Shown here in pieces: positions 58,574 through 64,000 of a stretch of 64,000 nucleotides of DNA. The position numbers and the translations under genes are program-made. The notes below the pieces were generated by a model. That model made no database searches. It was not told where the DNA came from and saw only the letters and a list, made by a program, of their open reading frames with translations. Source of the DNA: Congeria kusceri. Its lineage: Eukaryota; Mollusca; Bivalvia; Myida; Dreissenidae. Position 1 is the stretch's first letter, and each line of letters starts with the position of its first letter. The stretch lies in the NCBI GenBank assembly GCA_027627225.1, contig CM051024.1, positions 78,890,504 through 78,954,503 on the forward strand, written 5' to 3'.

Positions 58574-59989
58574 AAGTATCGACAGTAGGAAACGTTTAAT
58601 TTCCTCTTCTTAATATTAGTATTGTAATATTCCGCTGTTAACAGAGGTTAACTCTGGCCAACTCAAATCGACCTTAACTCTCCGACTAGTTTCATCTTTG
58701 GGCTAGTTTTTCAATGGCGAAAAGTCTAGATCACAACAAAGCGGTTTCCTGTCAAATGAAACAATCATAGCTCTGTGATTCTAGTCAGTGTTTATAAACG
58801 TATCCACGTCTAGTGGGTAATTTATAGCAACTTTATTATTCACACAGGCAGAAGCTGTTGAAGTATCTTTGCAATACCCAACCACACTCAAGAAAATCAC
58901 ATTATCTTCATATTCGAATATTCGACCTTAAATAAGCAATAATCCATTTAGTGTGCAAAGGTACTCTCACACCTTTGAAATTCGGAACACCAGACTTATA
59001 TACTGCATCATAAAGATGACGAATGTCTGCACTTTCTTGAGATTCCGAACTAAACGTGACATCACGAACTTCAACGTCACACTAACTAAACGACTGATAA
59101 AGACGCCAAAAGGGTGATTATTTATGATTCAAATAAGAGGGAAAATGTAGCCTTCCGTAATATATGTTTTAAATCTTGCTCTAACACTTTGATTATTGAC
59201 CGCAGGCCAGGGTTAGACAAAAGTTCACCACAATCTAGTTTTTTAACGTGACATATGATACTTGTTACAAGTAGCCAGGCGCTGGTACGGGTTTTTGTTA
59301 GTGAAAATATCGTTTCCTATTGTGGAATGCTATTTTAACGTATTTGTCCTAAACCATTTTAAATCGCGACTGTGTTGATCAGAAAAATACCAAGAACAAT
59401 GTATTTAATTTCATAAGATCATACAAAGATAAATTAAAGTCTCATTTGTTTATCTTGCAAAGATTTTTTTCTTCACATTTGCTTTATCGTCCATTTAAGT
59501 ATTCACTTTGGAAAAATAAGTATTCAAGGAATGGTATGAAATTTCAAAGATTTATACAATGTACGTCCTGAAATACTTTGTAATCACTAATTTAGAAGCT
59601 AGTAGGACCCGAGACACACATATTCATATTATCGGTATTTCCAATCCTTTAATTATCCTTTCTAGATTTTTAAAATGCAGAGACATATAATTACACTTTA
59701 ATAACAGCTAACATCATTCAATCATGCATTATTATATTCACATCTAGATTCCTCCATTGGATATATCTACAATAAAAGTCCGCATTATTATGAGCCTATT
59801 AATCAAATCAATTATTACTAAACATGTAATACTTCAAAGGGGCCTGTTAATTTTCAAAATGTGTGTCACTTACTCCAAAAAGAAAGGTACATTTTATATA
59901 AAGAAACAAAATAAGTTCAAATAACACAACGGACACAGAAATATATTGGAAACACAGTGTCTTTGATGAATAACAACCAAATGAAATTC
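58574..59989. other. Noncoding stretch, copy B
   Basis: Matches 10331-11743. Nothing recognised. Confidence 0.5.
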
Positions 59990-59993
59990 TTAA

Positions 59994-60487
59994 AGGGACT
60001 ATGTCGTCTAAAACGGCCCCAAGGTGGCAATTTCTTTAAAAAATCTGAAATTTATATATTAATATTGGCATATAATAACGGTTAAAACAGGGTATATACA
60101 ATGGGAAAATAGTTTACTCATATTCTTAGATAAAAATCAACTTATAATATGTGTTTTGTTTGTTTGGCCCTTTTCCTGTTTCCATTTTGACGTCGGAATT
60201 AGGAGCATTTTATATATCCATAGATACACACAATTCTTTACCAAGCATGATAGCGCAGTTGGTTAAAGCTCTGTCTACTGTCATTTCTTCGTATATCTCC
60301 AAAGTCGTGAATTCGATACCCACTCGGGATTTCATTTTTTTCAGACGATATTGCTAATTTGTTTTTATCAAATATCTTATTGTTAATTATATTTTTTTAT
60401 TTAACGCGCATGTCTAAATATAGCGCATTACTATCATATAAAATGAATTTATGAATATGAAGCAAATCTTTCGTTGACATAGTCACT
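59994..60487 (+). mobile_element. TTAA-flanked MITE, copy 1 (copy B of the segment)
   Basis: Same element and TTAA flanks as 11748-12241. Confidence 0.88.
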
Positions 60488-60760
60488 TTAAAACAATAAA
60501 TCGTTTCGAACTATTCTCGTCGGTGTATCACTTTCATAGCGTAAACATTACACACCATGTATAGTATGTATTTTGATACCGGAGGTTGTATGCTTGAGTC
60601 CCGGCAGAGGCAATTCTTTTTACTTTATTAGTTTCTTTATATCAATTTTTCTTTTTGGTTAGTCCAGATGATGTGATTTTTTTTCATTTAAGGCATTAAA
60701 TAATTTTTTTTAATACGAAAACATATGTGAATAAGGTATTTATATTGCTTAATACTGCAA

Positions 60761-60927
60761 ATGGTATTGAATGAGTATCCCTTTCGCAATGTTTATGGCG
60801 ATTGTCATAATATGATCAGTCCATATGGAGCATATTGCTCTACCGTGCATACGGCTATGAACTTTAAACGCATGCAAAGATATGAACGAGAATGTTGGAA
60901 ATTACCTTGGCTTCAGATAAATTTATG
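60761..60927 (+). pseudogene. Broken copy of the DUF1647-like terminal exon (copy B)
   Basis: Same internal deletion, lost acceptor and base losses as 12515-12681. So the exon died before the two segments separated. Confidence 0.9.
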
Positions 60928-61278
60928 CATAGGTTGAATGCAATAAACCAGAAGCAAATTAATTGGTATAAAATTGAAACTGCATACAACTATTTGAAGG
61001 ATATTATATGTACCTGCCAGACACATTTATCAAGTATGGTGAAAGAAACAAATCATACGTTAGCTTTTTTTTAGTCTAATATACAGTATGTTAAAATGTT
61101 CTATTGTTCCCAAACTCTGTCTTAAAAGAGGGACATTTTGCCTTGAATGTTATCCAGTTTCTTAATATTTGTCTTCTTTTGTGGTTTGATGAGAATTTTG
61201 TCAGAACTCTCATATATACCTGATAGGCCAGAATGTTTAATAATATGTATATTCAATAAAAAATGAACATCAGTTTAA

Positions 61279-61794
61279 AGGGACTATGTCGTCGAAAAGG
61301 GCCTCAAGGTGGGGGGGGGGCAATTTCTTTTAAAAATCTGAAATATAAGATAATAATACTGGCATATAATAACGGTTAAAAAGATTATATATAATGGGAA
61401 AAGAAAGTGAGGTAAAAATCAATTAATAATATAGGTTTGTTTGTTCGACCAAAATCAATAAATAATATAGGTTTGTTTGTTTACATTTTGACGTCAGAAC
61501 TATAAGTTTTGTGTATAAACATACTTAACACACGTATCCATACAAAGCTGAATAGCGCAGTTGATTAAAGTGCTGTCTACTGTAATTTATTCACATGGCT
61601 TCTAAGTCGTGAGTTCGATACACGCTCGGGGTTTAATTTTTTTTAACCTTTCCTTATTTGTTTTTATCAACTGTCTCATTATGTATGATAGTTTTATTAC
61701 TTATTCAATTCACATGTCTTAGTATAGCCAATTTCTATCATATATAATAATTTCTAGTGCAAAAGAAAACCAATTTTTCGTTGACATAGTCCGT
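61279..61794 (+). mobile_element. TTAA-flanked MITE, copy 2 (copy B of the segment)
   Basis: Same element as 13033-13549, with a shorter G-run near 61312. Confidence 0.87.
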
Positions 61795-62344
61795 TTAACT
61801 TGTAATTTTCTAATTTGTGAATACATGTGATTACACAACAGTTCTTAAAAGCGGTAATCATTATGTTTATTTGCGTTTCAATTTGTATTTTGACAACAAT
61901 TCGTGGAATAGTTTTCGACTTCACTATACCGGTCAGATTCGCATGCTTTCCAATGCAATTTAATGCGTATTGTTTTGCTTTGTATTTGTATAAAATATTG
62001 GAAACAATTTGTAATGGATACAATAAAAAATGTTTAGGTATATAAAACTGTATGTTGTTGTAGTCATATAGCCTAATTGCATTGTGTTCTTTGCTCCTTC
62101 CATAACACTGTTGTTGTAAATACAGATTCGTCCTATTTGTGTGTTCCGAACACAATGATAATAACTTCTCAATTATGCTTAAAGAACCTAATCAGTACCA
62201 ATGATTGAATTTACGAAGTCGACATAAGCACATGATCTATAACAAATATACACCATTCCAGCGGGATGTAATGTTCACATAATCATAAGTCATTAAAGCT
62301 GTAGCCTGGCATGCGGAACATCATTGTTTTAAATGATCATTATT

Positions 62345-63098
62345 TAATTCGTCGGAATACCTGACTCGTTTGGTTTTGTAGTAACTGCCATCTAACCTGT
62401 AATTAAAATTAGTTTTGAAATCAGCTCACTGAACGAATATCACTTTTTATACGAACAAGATATAAACGAATATTATCGCTGACCGGACATTACGAACTGT
62501 TCTTTTTTTTTTAAATAAATATCCAAAATAAACGCTTACCGATGGACAGAATTCTAGGGTTTATGGATATTATCTGGAAAAAGAGTAAGTTTCTTTGACT
62601 TTAATATATATCACACTGGTTTCGGTAACTGTCTCTTCGCCATCTCTTAAGCCAACATCGGCCATTGCATGATGAGGTGTCTACACAACACGCATAAATA
62701 CATTGTATGCCATTTCATTTCCTTAAGATTCTAACATTTATAACATTTGTATATATTGTATGATAGTTATGCAACGTTTGGACGTATAGTATGACAATAA
62801 TAACATGTTTGTTCAGCTTAAATATGCTCCTATAAAAGATACATTTTACCATGTGAATATAAGGGATGCATTATTGTCTGAACATTGCAGTTTTTGTCGC
62901 ATCGTCTGTGACCATATAGTGTAAGGTACAGTCACAAGATACATATAGAATTTGTAAATATTTATGAGAACATTCACATAAATAACTATCGTGAAATTAT
63001 TACAGTTTATATTTAAAAGCGAACTATGTTTAATATTCTAAGTTCTATGATATTTGAGGGCAACCTTAAAATTCAGTAATTGTGGATTCTCATACTTA
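62345..63098 (+). repeat. Old duplication block, copy B equivalent of 14100-14850
   Basis: Collinear with 14100-14850 and, at lower identity, with 24680-25620. Confidence 0.75.
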
Positions 63099-64000
63099 GG
63101 CAACGTAGCGTGTAAACAGCATATCATCCAAATAATTATTATCTCGAAACAGTAACACCTTTTTTATTAAACATTGTGTATAGCTTTGGACAAAATCTTG
63201 CTCAAAAATCGCGTACTATTAAACAATTGAGTGACCTCAATGTTCAGTATCGAACGTTCTGTTTTCGAAGTGTAGACCATATCTAAAAGGTTTGTTTAAG
63301 TGCTTATATGCTGGGTAAGGTACTCCTTTTTTCCGGTTAAGAATTTTTTCAAGTATAGAACTAACCTTTTTTAAACAGATTTAACCATGATATTAAATTA
63401 TTATTAATTATTAATTGAAAAGATTTTATATAAATTACATAGAGTAATTTACAGGCCCCGAATCCTCAAAAATACTAAGGTATGTGTTAACAGGATAAGC
63501 TTAACCTTACTAGTTTTATTGTCCACTAGTTTGTTTGTTTGTTTGTTTATTTTATTAATAGTTTTCGCTGTTTTTAACAGCAGTTCAGTCATATCACGGC
63601 GGTCTTTTAACCTACTCACACTTTTCCTGGGCACGCTTAGCCGATCTAAGCGGTTTACCAGTAGTTATTGCACTTACCCATGCCAGTAACCGACAACTGC
63701 CCTACTTGAATCAGAAGTAGGGGAGAATGGCCGTAGAAATAATTTCATGACCAATCCCCACACAAGAGTGCATTATTAATATTGTAATGACTTAATACAT
63801 TTTGAATTGAATTTATGTCATATAATCGCAACAAATGATACATAGTGTTGTTACATCAATTTTAAAATGACAATTTAATGGATAAGATAAAAGATTTAAG
63901 CCTGTTATCCTTAAGAAAATTCGAGAAATCGGACCCAGACGATTAATCTTTGAGGCTTAATGACAAAGCTATTACAACTGCCATCAAAGCGGTCCACGAT
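63099..64000. other. Noncoding stretch to window end
   Basis: Matches 14851-15752; no gene recognised. The match to copy A continues to the last base. Confidence 0.5.

Larger units (their letters stand above)
46198..64000 (+). repeat. Segmental duplication, copy B (right part lies beyond the window)
   Basis: This is the second copy of the segment at 1-15752. Compared with copy A it holds about 1.73 kb extra at 47142-48876, about 0.2 kb extra at 50352-50551, about 22 bp extra near 52840, about 80 bp extra near 56958-57040, and a shorter G-run near 61312. Everything else is collinear. Unlike copy A, its upstream context is in the window, and exons of the DUF1647-like gene lead into its first exon. 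Confidence 0.96.

Noticed and set aside
1..64000. CRISPR arrays, bacterial operons or a prophage
   Set aside because: Repeats are of eukaryotic transposon and satellite type; genes are intron-bearing and no prokaryotic features are present.

Overview
This is AT-rich, intron-bearing animal DNA, most likely from a mollusc and probably a bivalve. The case rests on the repeat content: tandem TGACCTTGACCT-type repeats, a TGACCTAGTTTTTG repeat, tRNA-derived SINEs, a DIRS-type retroelement, a mariner relic, and a THAP/DDE transposon with a YqaJ companion. There are no bacterial-type operons. Nothing here could be searched, so family names come from motif recognition.

Layout. Positions 1-15752 and 46198-64000 are two near-identical copies (A and B) of one segment, repeated in direct orientation with a spacing of about 46.2-48.2 kb. 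Both copies run off the window. Each carries the last coding exon of a DUF1647-like (glycosyltransferase-like) gene; a dead LINE between long inverted arms built around a CGATAATTATCG palindrome; a TTCTGCTGGAG minisatellite; a DIRS reverse-transcriptase relic; two TTAA-flanked MITEs with an internal tRNA-like promoter; and a broken extra copy of the DUF1647-like exon. The two copies are either a recent tandem duplication or two haplotypes joined by the assembler.

The unique middle (15.75-46.2 kb) holds an inverted pair of ~0.85-kb repeats (16.6-17.4 and 39.8-40.6 kb), a ~2.3-kb tandem array rich in nuclear-receptor half-sites (18.4-20.7 kb), a Harbinger transposase exon (23.7-23.9 kb), a nearly whole ISL2EU-like transposon (26156-32907), a mariner derivative (34221-35011), microsatellites, and the upstream exons of the DUF1647-like gene that ends in copy B (43.7-46.7 kb). 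A candidate type II membrane N-terminus for that gene lies at 39.6-42.9 kb.

The most informative locus is the ISL2EU-like element. It has 15-bp terminal inverted repeats and a 2-bp AT target duplication, and it carries two genes facing inward. One is a THAP + DDE transposase. The other is a three-exon SAP + SWIM + YqaJ nuclease gene with a GC-AG intron. The element lies inside a third copy of the TTAA MITE, which lets both its ends and its target duplication be read by comparison with the two intact MITEs. Frame lesions suggest this copy is no longer fully functional, or that the assembly has indel errors.
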